Positions 1-11,049 of a stretch of DNA of 64,000 bases are shown in pieces; position 1 is the first letter of the stretch; each line of letters opens with the position of its first letter. Below the pieces are notes generated by a model. The model did not search any database and was not told the origin of the DNA. It was given only the letters and a program-made list of their open reading frames with translations. Position numbers and translations under genes: made by a program. This DNA comes from Bimastos eiseni (taxonomy: Eukaryota; Annelida; Clitellata; Crassiclitellata; Lumbricidae), in NCBI GenBank assembly GCA_959347315.1, contig OY365807.1, forward strand, positions 17,730,066 through 17,794,065. Direction: 5' to 3'.

Positions 1-136
1 AACGAATTCATGAAAGAAATAAAGAAGAAGCGGTCGATAAGAGAATGATAAATGAAACAGTGGAGAGTTCCCAAGTTAGAAAGATGTTGAGATACAGACC
101 ATTAAAACGTCGTTCAGAACGAAAGAGAAAGACGGA

Positions 137-395
137 ATGGAAGAGAGATTTAATGTCAGAGTGAGAGAGAGAGAGACAAAGAGAGAGAGAGACAAAGAGA
201 GAGAGAGAGATAGACAGACAGACATACAGACGAACAGACAGAGAGACAGAGAGGGAGAGAGAGAAAGAAAGAGACAGACAGACCGCGGCATACAGAGACA
301 GAGAGACCGACAGACAAACAGACAGATAGACAGCCAGACACAGAGAGACATAGAGAGACAGAGAGATAAAACTGCCGAAAATTCTAGACGATGAA
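137..395. repeat. GA/CAGA-rich simple repeat
   Basis: Imperfect runs of GAGAGA, GACAGACA and GAGACAAAGA fill this block. Both strands are open for long stretches only because the repeat lacks stop codons (Arg/Glu/Asp on one strand, Leu/Ser/Cys on the other). Smaller relatives lie at 541-590. No gene is visible in bases 1-1560. Confidence 0.9.
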
Positions 396-895
396 GAGAC
401 AGGCAAGCATTCATACTGTGATAAATTTATAAAAATCGTTATTTAGTGCTCATAAATAGTCAGAGAGTCAGACAGCAACAAAAAAGAAATCTACTTGGAT
501 TGACAATGATACAGAGAGTGACAAGAAGAGGTAAGACGGCAGAGATAGAGACATAGAGACAGAGAGAGAGAGACAGAAAGAGACACAGAGGATCCAGGGT
601 TAGAATCAGTAGGCGTGGCATAGAATTTATTAGTTATGTGCGGGTGCAATCGAATGATGGATATGAACTGAAGATGGAGGATGAACGGATGGAAAAGGTT
701 AATAGGAGAAAATCTATTTACTCTTACTCAGAGACAGCAATTTCTATAATTGAGTTGATCAGTTGCTTAATATTACATAACGTTGCTATGGTGATTGCTG
801 ATTGTGAGCTTATAGACGCCACTTGAACGCAGGCTCAACGGCTCAACGTCTAAGAACTATAGGCCTAATCGGAATAGTGCGGTCTTCAAGCGTTT

Positions 896-1120
896 GTGGT
901 GAGAGACAGACAGACAGACAGAGACATCGAGAGACTGGAAGAAAGACAGAGAGAGAGAGAAACAAAGACAAAGACAGAGAGAGAAGCAGAGATAGAAGGA
1001 GACAGAGGATCATACAATTTTGGGAGAAAGACGGCGAGAGAGAGAGACAGACAGAGAGAGAATGACAGAGACAGAGACAGAGAGAGACAGAGAGTGAGGC
1101 AGAGATAGAAGGAGACAGAG
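896..1120. repeat. GA/CAGA-rich simple repeat
   Basis: A second block of GACAGACAGA and GAGAGAGA repeats, like the one at 137-395. A segment reading GAGACAGAGGATCAT occurs twice, near 1000 and 1110, so part of the block was duplicated. The open frames here are low-complexity artefacts. Confidence 0.88.
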
Positions 1121-1587
1121 GATCATGCAATGGGATGTGCTTGAGATGCGAGAAATTTAACAGAGCAGGCTAATTGATGGAACAGGAACAGTTTTCTAGA
1201 GGTGCATCGTAGCAGTCAATGGCAAATGCCATCGTAACTGCGTTGATTGATTTAAACACATGTTTTCTAAAGCAAAGAGGCTTTATAAAATATTAGGTCA
1301 TAGACAAGAATTGTCAAAGTCCTGCGGAAGTGAGAAGTTAAAAGATGGAAGTGATTAGTTTGAAAAAAGTGTTAACGAGGATAGACAGAGGTCGAACTTC
1401 TGTATGTGAGAGAAACTCAAAAGGTAGACGATGGAGGATTAGCAAGCTGAGACCTGAAACAGGTGGGTGGGTATAGGGTCAATAGGGTCAGTTCGCGTGG
1501 TTTGATGAGGAGGGATTCAGAAGATACTTCTAGTTTATAGGAAGGAAATGACTGATTTGTGAAATGAATGTGTCATTGCTCAGTGCT

Positions 1588-1652
1588 CTACACACACACA
1601 CTCACTCACACACACACACACACACACACATACACACACGCGCGCGCGCGTA
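1588..1652. repeat. (CA)n then (CG)n microsatellite
   Basis: A run of CACACA with a few TCA interruptions passes into CGCGCGCGCG. It sits in the intron just upstream of the first tetraspanin exon visible in the window. Confidence 0.9.
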
Positions 1653-1729
1653 TCGAATGGTATTACGTTTACATTGCTTCAAAATGTACTGCATCGCATT
1701 GTCTGTATTACGCTACGATAGATGTACAG

Positions 1730-4350
1730 CGACCTATTGGGTCGAATGAATTATCAAATACGAGTCGAATACAACCGAACAACAGCGAGTGCAACAACAG
1801 AGGAAGAGGTGGAGGAGAAGCTGAACGTGCAACAGCTGACAACCGCCTGGGACACTCTGCAGACACGGGTCAGGCACATGACATGAGCTGTTCATCAATG
1901 TCTTTAATTTCCGTTGGTGCAGGATAGTAATTCATTACCAATATCGTTTGTGTTATTTAATATGTTTCGCATTGTGATGCTGCAGTTTTACTTAAAAATA
2001 GATAAAGCCTATATGTATTTGATAAGTGATGATATTTATTTATTTATTTAATCTGAAACACAGGGCTTCATTTCACTAATACCCAATCATAGGCTGCCTT
2101 ACTTTACTCTTACACTACCTTGACTCACCTTTCCTTTTTTGCGCTATACCATACCCTATTATATCGATTGTATCATGCAATATACATTACTTTGCATTAC
2201 CTTACCCTAATCAGCCCTACATAAGCCTACTCTCTTTAGTTACAATATCATGCTCTGCCTGACCACATCATCTTTTAGCTATCCTAACAGTTGTGTATAC
2301 TTTAGTATATCAGACCCTAACCCACCCAGTATTCCCGTATTTCGCTAGCAATAAATCACCCTGTGGTAGTATATTTTATCTTCTTAGGCCTAAACCTTAT
2401 GAAAACCATGTATGCTCTAAAAATAGTTTAACTAGTTATGATTGCATAGATATTCATTGTTCTCGTTGCAGTTCAACTGTTGCGGTGTCTCAGGTCCACG
2501 TGACTTTCTGAAGAGCACGTGGTACAACCAGACTAAGGATCACGAGGGACTTTATGTTCCAGTGACCTGTTGTGTCCTCGAAGACTCTGATGAAAAGCCT
2601 GTCGCCCGGAACCTCTACCTATGTCAGGTCGCAGTACTTCTCTATAAAAACACTGAAATGCCACTCACGGAACTACACGTAAGAGTAAGTGTACATATCA
2701 GCCATCGATGAAGTTGATAATAAATTAAATACGCAGTCTTAACCTATTTTTGTTAAATGACTAATTAGCTGGTCAATTGGAAAACACATCAACAAACGTC
2801 ATTGATTATAATGAAGCAGATCACTCGATTGCTAATTTGTTAGGACACTCACCATTAAAGAGTTCGATCCTAATAGAAAAACAATAGCAAATCAACAAAT
2901 AAATGCATTCATTGTTCATTCTCTCGTAGATGCTTTCAGATTTCATTTATCCACTCAGCAATAATTTCATAAAATAATTCATACATTCATTTAATGTTCC
3001 ATATATCGATTATTTAAATATTTTCTACATCCAATCCTTCCTTCCATCATACGATGTTTCATTTTCCCACGCAGTCGTCCTCCCATTCCCTCAGTGAGTC
3101 AGAGTGGTTCTGTGGCCGATTGGTTATAGAGCGGTCGACCTCTAACGTGAAGAGTGAGGCTCCGAGAAGATGCTGTGTAGGGACCTTGAGCAAGTCCTAC
3201 GCGTGCAATTGTGCACTTCTGAGCTAATTGTTGGAAGGGCAATATCAAATTACAGGTGTACTGTATTGTCAGTAAATCAGTCAGATAATCAGTCAGTCAG
3301 TTTAATCAATGTCTCCTTTTGATCAGGGTTGTCACGAAGCCTTTGTCAGTTACGTTGAGTCTATTGTCCACCATCCGCTCAGTGTTGCCTTGTTCAGCAT
3401 TATCATCATTTTACAGGTAAGCTCACCTAAGCCTTCCTATATTTGTGTGGCACGGTGGCCGATTGGTTAGAGCGGCCGGCCCGTAACGCTCAGTGTGCGC
3501 TCAGTGTGCGGGTTCGACCCTCATCCGAGGAGTCACTGTTTATGGACCTTGAGCAAGTCTTTCGCGCACAATTGCTGGCAGTACAATTGAAATTGCGCCG
3601 TCGAGGCGTGTGCACTTCTGAGCAAACATTTTGGAAGGCGGCGATATCATATTTCAGAATAAATAAATAAAGATGCTCACTTATCAAATACATGTAGGCC
3701 TTATCTACAGGCAATTAAAACCAATTTAGACGCTCCCAAAAGGAACAATAATTAATGACCCATCTGCCAACATAAAAAATTTCTACTCAAAGGCCTATAT
3801 TTTATTTCCACACTTTTAAATCGCAGGGTCGTATCGTACCTTTAAATTTACATAGCACCCCTCACAAAATAACTATTCAGAGGCGCTCTCAGCACGAAAT
3901 TCCCGTAAAAAAGAAACGCCTTTAAAGAGTGAGAAGCTGATGGACAGAATAAAATCATCAGTTTAGGCCTTATTGTGATGGAGGACGGTCATTCCAGGTA
4001 GATGGAGCCACAACACGAGTTATGGTCATGGTTTCGACGTTTCAAATATTTTAACTGAAGTTTTCTTAATCCATAACGGCCGAGACACAATAAGATTGGT
4101 GACTGAAGTTTAACACTTCGGAGTAGATCGGTTTTAGGATCAAACTTTCGATCTAATACATAGATCTGTATGATAACATGTTTATACATTGATTTATTCT
4201 AATGACATTCAGTTGTTGTGAATTTCTTTTCTTCAGCTGATCGATCTCATATTCTGTTGCATATTGATTCTGTGGATAATAAGAAAACTTCGAGAGATAG
4301 ACGCCAGTCTGAACGACGACAGCGATCAGGATGACGTCGACGAAGAATAA
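1730..4350 (+). CDS. Tetraspanin, 3' exons only (large extracellular loop to C-terminus)
   Basis: Four in-phase exons encode the C-terminal half of a tetraspanin, a four-span membrane organiser that assembles partner receptors into microdomains. Exon a, about 1730-1868, ends TTAWDTLQTR before a GTCAGG donor. Exon b, 2472-2684, opens FNCCG, so the junction gives the family signature W-x3-Q-x2-FNCCG. It also carries the PVTCC and LCQ cysteines. Exon c, 3327-3416, starts GCHEAF and enters the fourth membrane span. Exon d, 4237-4350, ends that span (LIDLIFCCILILWII) and adds an acidic tail with DDSDQDDVDEE before TAA. Six loop cysteines (CCG, CC, C, GC) match the usual three disulfides. Exons b, c and d are phase 0 with AG acceptors. 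The 5' edge of exon a is uncertain because its acceptor lacks a pyrimidine tract. Exon b could also end at 2678 (GTAAGA) or, less well, 2628; I prefer 2684 (GTAAGT). Spans 1-3 are not in 1-1700 and should lie left of the window. SINEs flank exon c. The family is secure; the subfamily is not. Confidence 0.88.
3109..3262 (+). mobile_element. tRNA-derived SINE, diverged copy 1
   Basis: This shares with copies at 3445 and 34750 the A-box-like TGGCCGATTGGTTA and the downstream GGGACCTTGAGCAAGTC segment. The B-box region is damaged. It lies in the tetraspanin intron before exon c. Confidence 0.8.
3445..3671 (+). mobile_element. tRNA-derived SINE, copy 2
   Basis: The head reads GTGTGGCACGGTGGCCGATT and includes a pol III A box. 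The B box GGTTCGACCC is at 3511-3520. The body contains GGACCTTGAGCAAGTC and GGCGTGTGCACTTCTGAGCA, and the tail is AATAAATAAA. It begins 28 bp after the donor of tetraspanin exon c. The 75-residue open frame inside it is not a gene. Confidence 0.9.
3841..3890 (+). repeat. Dispersed hairpin repeat (TTTATATAGCGCC type)
   Basis: One of about nine copies of a motif of roughly 50 bp with the form TTTATATAGCGCCTCTCAC, then about 10 bp, then ATTCAGAGGCGCTC. The AGCGCCTCT and AGAGGCGCT arms can pair. This copy reads TTTACATAGCACC at its left end. It is in the tetraspanin intron between exons c and d. Confidence 0.7.
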
Positions 4351-4386
4351 TTAACTTAATTATATAATCAAATATTTCCAATTTAT

Positions 4387-4392
4387 AATAAA
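4387..4392 (+). promoter_or_regulatory. Polyadenylation signal AATAAA (tetraspanin)
   Basis: A canonical AATAAA lies 37 bases after the tetraspanin stop codon, so the 3' UTR is probably short. It ends before the inverted-repeat element at 4695. Confidence 0.6.
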
Positions 4393-4694
4393 TCGTCGCA
4401 TATCGCAGAGTTAGAGAAATTATTTTTGGTTGGATTGTGTTTCGCAGACGATAAATGAGAGCATGTAGTTGGAAGACCCTTCTTTGTTGAAGTATATCCC
4501 AATCTCAGCTGACCTTTTAGGATTTTATCTGATAAGTAAGATCTCATCTATTATATTTTGATTTATTATCGAGTCTTCATTGGCACCTGCGTCACAATAC
4601 ACAAGATAACAATCGATGATAGATATCTTTATGATGATCAATTGCAGATGTTTTGGACAAACGCAGAGAAATCCCAGCTCATGGAACAGGTGTA

Positions 4695-5493
4695 CGTTAA
4701 AAACCGCGATCACAAAATAGCGAAGCACAAAAGCGCGACTGTTTCAAAATAGCTATCATCAAAGCAGCGATTATTCATTGAAAATTTGTAATTTTGTTTC
4801 TATATGTAGCCTACATGGTTTGGATAAATTGCTAGCAATTACATTAGAAGGTTTATTTCGCACGATATATCGTTGTTACTTATGTACGCATTTTAACATA
4901 TCGTTCTATATCGTTTTCTACCCGATTATTGTTAGGCCTAATTCATGGCATTATTACACGTATATTAGCCCTCACCTCTTCAATTATTAAACGCATTGAA
5001 TTTGGCCGCTCGCAGCGGCCTCAGGAGTGGTAAGGGTTAATGCCCATGATAAATGCAAGGTCTATTTTCGTCAGAGAAACTTCTTTAGTTTCACAATAGA
5101 CTGCTTTTTCAAAAGTACTTTTGTGGGATGTTTTGCTCTCGAAATTTCAACATACAGCCCAGTTTCGAACTTAGCGTGAATTTCCGTGAAATTGGTACCA
5201 AAATGAAAAGTTTATCATCGGCTTATCGTTTGAATTCTTGATTAAATAATGTTATTGAAAACTGAGGCCGGATTAATGGCAGTATGGTTGCTTGTGAAAT
5301 TAGCAGTTTCATTGATGAAAATTATGCTTTAGTAAATGTAACGGATTGACTATAAAAAATTTCATTTGACTAAGCGCTTCTTATTGAAATCGCTGTTTTG
5401 ATGATCGCTATTTTGAAATAGTCGCGATTTTGTGCATCGCTATTTTGTGATGACGGTTTTGGCGGTCGCTGTTTGAGATTGCGGTTTTTAACG
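4695..5493. mobile_element. TA-flanked inverted-repeat element (MITE, Tc1/mariner-like size and target)
   Basis: The ends are CGTTAAAAACCGC at 4695 and its exact complement ending at 5493, each bordered by TA. The inverted arms continue for about 90 bp on the left and 115 bp on the right, both made of iterated AAAATAGCGAT/CACAAAA-like words. The right arm has about 30 bp that the left lacks. No transposase frame is visible in the roughly 600 bp core. TA borders and length suggest a non-autonomous Tc1/mariner/pogo-type element, but the TA may simply belong to the repeat. Confidence 0.65.
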
Positions 5494-6487
5494 TAGGCCT
5501 AAGCGTCTAGAAGATCTGGATGCGCAAGAATTTGACTTAACCTAGTGGTTATTACTTTGGCGTTTTTTTATACCCATAGCCAGAAGTTTCAACTTGAGGA
5601 AATGAACCGGATCTACTTTCACATAACATCATAAAGGATCAGGGATTTGGCTCTGAGTTTTATCTAAGGAGAAAGAAGTCCACGGCAATCCTTCTAAAGG
5701 ACCAAAGGTCCCTTCACTCAGAACACGTACGAATATAATTCTGGTCAATTGGTATGTATGAATGTATGCATGAATGTCATTGTATGCATGTACGTATGTG
5801 TTTTTTACGATGACACTGTTTGTACGTATGTAAGACCGTAATGGTCAACCACGTCATGGGTTCTCGAATATTCTGAAACAATGTTGATTGTTCATCGTCT
5901 ATCTCTGTGGTCTACCCCACCTGGTAACCACTGAATCACTGATGAACGCAAGACTGTAGTTTCTCATTTACTGTCTTTAACTTCTGGAACGTGTACATAG
6001 TTCGCGAAAATGTACGAATACAATTATTATTTCGATGATAACGAGATTCGATCACAACAACAACGACGAATGATGACAACAGCAACGACGAATGATGATC
6101 TGCTCTAATTTGCCTAAACGAATACTATTAGTCATTCGGTCTTCGTCGGTTTCTTCACAGTTTCTCCAATTCTTCTTCGTCAGCAAAAGCCAAAGCCCTG
6201 CGTCGTTTTATATTGACAAATTGAAGGGCTTAACGAGGGATAACGTTAGATTAGTAAGTCATAGGACCTATTAATAATTATTGCTCAGCTCCATTTTCAT
6301 CTGCCTCGACTGTGGAAGAGCGCCATACAAAGCATATTATTATATTATTTATATTATTACTGTCATAATTATTATTATTTTATTATTATTTTTGTTATAA
6401 TTATTATTGCTATTATTATATCTTTTGTTGTTATTATTGTTGTTGTTCTTCTTCTTCTTATTGTAACGGTTTAGGGGTACGCTTACC

Positions 6488-6780
6488 TAGTGTCGGCCTG
6501 CTGTAGTGTCTGCCTGTTGTGTACACCTGTCTACTGTGTTCTTTCTACTGTGGTATCTACCTGCTGTATACGCTTATCTACTATACACTGTAGTCTATCT
6601 ATTATATACTGTAGATATCTACTATCTACTGTAGTCTGTCTACTATCTACACCCTACTGTAGATATCTACTGTCTACTGTCTACTGTCTCCTATCTACTG
6701 TGTAGTCTCTACTATCTACTGTGTAGTCTCTACTATCTACTGTCGCCTATCTACTGTATATCATCTACTATCTACACCAA
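6488..6780. repeat. CTACTGT/CTACTATC minisatellite inside the LTR
   Basis: Variants of TCTACTGT and TCTACTATCTACTGTA repeat through the putative U3 of the LTR at 6462-7337. The 71-residue open frame here is repeat-derived. Confidence 0.8.
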
Positions 6781-6785
6781 ATTAG

Positions 6786-6794
6786 TATAAAAGG
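6786..6794 (+). promoter_or_regulatory. TATA box TATAAAAGG in the LTR
   Basis: A consensus TATA box lies about 325 bp into the putative LTR, just after its minisatellite, and is followed by a GTC-rich stretch. This is where an LTR promoter would be expected on the + strand. Confidence 0.5.
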
Positions 6795-7337
6795 AATCGT
6801 CGTCGTCGTCTGGAGATCGTCATCGGGGAGCCTTGTAGATTCGGCTTCGGCCTTGCAGTCTCGGCGCCTAGGAAGCACGAATAGTCGTCGTGGCTTGCGA
6901 TAGTCGTCGTGGATATAGTCGTGATAGATTTGCGATAGTCGCCGTCACAACCATTCACGTAGCATAGTAGTCGCCGTCAGCCATTGACGTAGCGTTGCAA
7001 TTACTCGTTAGTTATCGACGTAGGGTGTATTGAGGGGGTGAGATACGGACTTTTTTCGAATGGAAACGCTACAGAAGTATTGTTTTCCGTTGTACATTAA
7101 AAGAGGATTATCGAACAAGCGTGTCTTATTCTCGCGTCACCAAGAGGGTTATCGAACAAGCGTGTCTTATTCCAAGCGTCATCCAGAAAGGAGCTATTTA
7201 AACCTTAAATGGTTAGTCTTCAGCAAACCACTGAAGCCTTACTCAGCGGACTGCAACTCTAACTACCCCCATATCGGACGGGGCTGCAAGTCGTCATCCT
7301 GGTCACTGTCGAATAGGCCCCGTTCCGTTCCGTTACA

Positions 7338-8590
7338 TTATTATTATTATTATATTAATAATTACTGTTCCTGTTATTAGTGGTGGCAGTACAGGGATGG
7401 GCAGTAATTTAATTGAGTAATTGATATTACGTAATATGAATTACAATCGTAATTGTTAATTTGTAATTTGCTGTCCAAAATCAATGTAGCTTATAAGTTT
7501 TTATTCAATTACATTTTTGCCTATTATTTGTAACTTCAAATTACATTATGAATAACAAATTTCTTTACGTCACTTGATAAATGAAAAATCGATGGTGTGG
7601 AACTTACATGAGAGTCCATAACTGTTCTGCATCGTGGCTCAGCTAAGAGACCTGCAGACCTACTTGAGGTGCGATGTTACGAGTTAGTAGTGCATAAAGA
7701 TAGCATCAGACAGGTAAGCCTAAGTGTGCCATTGCCGAGGGCTTTCTAGGTCATAAAACCCAATAAAGCTGATTATGAATTCAACAGGAGCCAATGCAAC
7801 TGATGGACCGTGCCCGTATAGTGAGACACACGGCCATACGGAAGCTAAGGAGTTTTTATTTTTTAGACCATTATAATGGCTCTATTGTTTAACAAGAAGT
7901 CTTAAACATTGTTCTTTCTCGAGTTGGTTCGCCATTTTTTAATCTGAGACATTGTGTCAAACAGGTATGTAAAATAATTGAGTTTTCTGCATGGATAAAT
8001 GCGAGTGCGACTGGCACCAACGGTTGATTCATTTGACGACTGTTCTCTTTCTGTCCCCATATTCAATGTATTTCCATGTAGACGTCGATGTATAAAGGGA
8101 ACCACAAAGCACTTTCCTATACAAAGGTAGACATATAAACAGATAGTATAGACACTGGATGTAGTAGGCCTATTAAATGGAAATCTATCATAGACGGACG
8201 TCAGTTAAATCTCAAACCTTCCACCAACACACAACATGTGATCTATTGCAGCACACAGACAATCACCACGTGACTCACAGAATTCGTCCTGAAGACAAGA
8301 ACAGCTCCCCTCCCGCATTGGGATTTGAGCTTCTCTGCGGTCCATAGATTAAGTTCAACTGACCTTGACTATTAGCAACTGCACGAAAACACGGCCGTTC
8401 TTCTATGTAGACCAAATTCATCAAGAATTAACTTTACCAGAGTTCCATTATCGCATCACTACCGTGACCATCATCTACATCATCGTCGTCGTCATCATCA
8501 TCATCATCATCACCGTGAAAGACCACGTCGTCAAAACTCTTAGCAAAGGCACTTTCATATACGCCGTGTTGAAACTGCTCGCTGACTTCA
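7338..8590. other. No gene seen; AT-rich unique sequence with short ATC runs
   Basis: TTA microsatellite at 7338-7370 and ATC/GTC runs at 8468-8512. The open frames are short, lack recognisable domains and have no convincing splice context. Confidence 0.6.
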
Positions 8591-8594
8591 TGGC

Positions 8595-9125
8595 TTGGTG
8601 GAGCGGGAGTTGGAGAAGGACGTGGAGAATGGGGACCTGGAGAAGGAGGTGGCAGAGGCGGAGGAGGAAGTGGAAAGGTGGAAAAAGAGGAGGAAGAGGA
8701 GGAAGTGGAGGAAGTGAAAGAGGATACAGAGGAAGAGAAGATGAGGGAAGAAAATGAGTGGAGTAAGAAGATAGGGAGAAGTAGGAGGAGGTTGATATTA
8801 AGGTGGAGTTAGATGGAGAGGTGGAGGAGGCTGTGGACGAGGAAGACTGTAGAAGAAGGAGGGTGGTGGAAAGAAAAATTGGAGGAGGAGTAGAGGCTGG
8901 AGGAAGTGAAGAGAGGGTTGTAAGTGGAGGAGGCGAAATAGGAGGATGAAAGCGGAGGAAGGATGAGGTAGAGGAAAGAGAGGAGTATGAGCAATATGAA
9001 GAAGGAGAGCAAGCGGACGAGAAGATTGATGAGAATGTAGAAATGAGTTGGCGCCGGAGGTGGGAATGATTCGGAGAAAGTGGAGAAGTAAGTTGACGGA
9101 GTAGGCGGAAGTGGAGGACATTTGA
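8595..9125. repeat. Purine-rich GGA/GAA tract
   Basis: The + strand is nearly all purine (GGAGGA, GAAGAG, GTGGAGG) for about 500 bp. It is open in several frames as Arg/Gly/Glu or Ser/Leu/Pro strings. This is a polypurine tract capable of triplex formation, not coding sequence. Confidence 0.85.
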
Positions 9126-9369
9126 AGATTGTTTATGGCAGTTCTGGGACTGGTAAACATCTAGTATACATAAAGCATGAAAATCGATTAATTGGCAAAC
9201 AGCTTCGCCGAGTTAATATCCGTGAAAGTTCAGAAGTGACCATGTGACATCTATAGGAGAAAGGTTTAGATCTGGATGTTTACTGGAGAGAGGAACTTTC
9301 CTCATGTGAGCATTATTTGCTTCAGAGGGTCAAAGTCTTGGTAAATACTCGGTTATCCATGACCTAGTT

Positions 9370-9637
9370 TAGGGAAAGCAGGAGGAAACGAATCACAGCA
9401 AGCAACGACGGCAAGGAGGAGGAGGTAAAGATGAGGAGTTAAAGGAGGAGGAACGGGACAAGAAGAAAGAGAAGAAGATGAGAAAGAGGAAGAAGAAGAA
9501 GCAGAAGAAGAAGAAAGAGAACAAGAGGAGAAAGAGGAAAAAGAAGAACAAGAGGAAGATGGAGGAGGAGGAGGAGGAGGAGAAGGAGAAGGAGGAGAAT
9601 CGTGATGTTGATATTGTTGCTATTGATGAGATGAGGG

Positions 9638-9693
<56 letters not shown>

Positions 9694-9740
9694 GTGGTGA
9701 TGGTGATGGTGACGATGACGATGACGACGATGATGATGAT
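9370..9740. repeat. GAA/GGA tract followed by (GAT)n microsatellite
   Basis: A polypurine tract to about 9598 is followed by a GAT run from 9637, which ends in GGTGAT and GACGAT variants near 9740. Predicted poly-His, poly-Ile and poly-Met frames are repeat artefacts. Confidence 0.9.
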
Positions 9741-9744
9741 CATA

Positions 9745-11000
9745 GGAAGTGGCTGGTGCGTACATATTATTATTTTCGTTGTTCAAATTCAAATTAACTT
9801 CGGGAAAGAGATAGCATCGGACCAAAATATAGTCAATTGACCTTGTAAAGCAATTGAAAAATAATGCCTCTAGTTGAATTCTATCCAAACAGACAAATCT
9901 ATCGTTCCTCATAATCGTTAGCACCTAAAGTTATATGATGATCATCATATTTAAATCTTACCATTGATACAAATGCTTAAGAAAGCACACGAGGTCACTG
10001 CCATATTCGCGACATCTGAAACAGCAAGCATCAACATTCCTTTGTCTATCTCAATTTGTCTTTAAATAATTGACCTGATGGCCTGAAAGGGTTGGCTTGA
10101 GGACATGATTAACTAAATCTCTTTATATAATTTTGACCATAGAAAAAGAAGAATTGTCAACATCGGACCTGTAGCCTTGTAGGCTTGTACGAGTATGCCT
10201 ATATCTCATCAAGCGTATATCTTCTGTGCTCTTCTTCCAATGCTCATTCGAAGATTTCTTACTACTTGAACTGGTCCTCTGAATGTCTCACTCTGACCAA
10301 TATATAACGGGGAAGGACACGTCTGGCTGCAGGGATCTCATTCTGTGTCGCTTCTATGTTTCTATCCCCAGACCCTGCATGGAACAGAGCTCGATAGGCA
10401 AATGTTCGCTCTGCAGAGGCTGCACTGGCCTTTATATATTCATTAAAAGTTCATTTTTTCCTGCATTCATTTCCTCTGTAGGCTATTCTGTGTCTTTTTT
10501 GACTGTTGTCTTTCTATTGGAGTTACCCTGAATCATGTCATGCATTGTACACCGACTGTGCTGATCAGCAACCAGCAACCATTGTCTGATGTCTGGAGCT
10601 TCGTATATATATAATATATATATATAAATATATAATATATATATATATAGGTGCTAAAGCAAATTCTCAATTTATTCTCTTATTGACCACAGGATCTTCG
10701 AACATGGCAAAGCGGTCGGTGGTCGCATGTAAAACCACAGTTGAACATCAAAACTCTCGACGACTGGTTGTCTCTGAATTTGCAGATATTTTGCATTCTT
10801 GAGAAAATCAATGAATCTTAATAAAACCAGACTGTAAACCAGTGTTTGAATTGTCAAATTTGAACTGGGGGGTTGAAAATTATCCACATGTCGAAATGTC
10901 CCAACCATGATTTGTAGGGACCTTAAACCAGTATACAGAGGTTAAATTTCTAAAGGTGACAGTGAGTGGGTTTGGGGACACGAATTTTATCTTATGGTGT
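9745..11000. other. No gene seen; unique AT-rich sequence
   Basis: Short frames only, with no recognisable domain. An (AT)n microsatellite occupies 10603-10650. Confidence 0.55.
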
Positions 11001-11004
11001 GTTT

Positions 11005-11045
11005 ATTTGAAGTCAGCAGCCAATGATTGGCTGCTGACTTCAAAT
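11005..11045. repeat. Perfect 41-bp palindrome
   Basis: Two 20-bp arms (ATTTGAAGTCAGCAGCCAAT and its exact complement) are separated by a single G. The symmetry extends imperfectly outwards (GGTGTGTTT against AGACACC). A partial third copy, ATTGGCTGCTGAC, lies about 75 bp downstream near 11120. It could be the head-to-head end of an element or a cruciform-forming site. Confidence 0.9.
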
Positions 11046-11049
11046 ATAG

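Larger units (their letters stand above)
6462..7337. mobile_element. Probable solo LTR
   Basis: The block starts TGTAACGG and ends CCGTTACA, a perfect 8-bp terminal inverted repeat of the TG...CA type expected for an LTR. TTAT lies on both sides and may be a 4-bp target duplication, although the flanks are low-complexity TTATT. A TATA box (TATAAAAGG) sits at 6786-6794, with a CTACTGT-type minisatellite upstream where U3 would be. No gag or pol coding sequence is nearby, hence solo. Two direct copies of ATCGAACAAGCGTGTCTTAT lie at 7091-7170. Confidence 0.55.

Noticed and set aside
3445..3671. Functional tRNA gene
   Set aside because: A and B boxes are present, but the sequence does not fold as a tRNA, has a long non-tRNA body and tail, and occurs in several copies, so it is a SINE.
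9439..9924. 161-residue frame with a long poly-His run
   Set aside because: Complement of a (GAT)n microsatellite and flanking purine tract. Histidine-rich proteins exist, but nothing else here looks coding.
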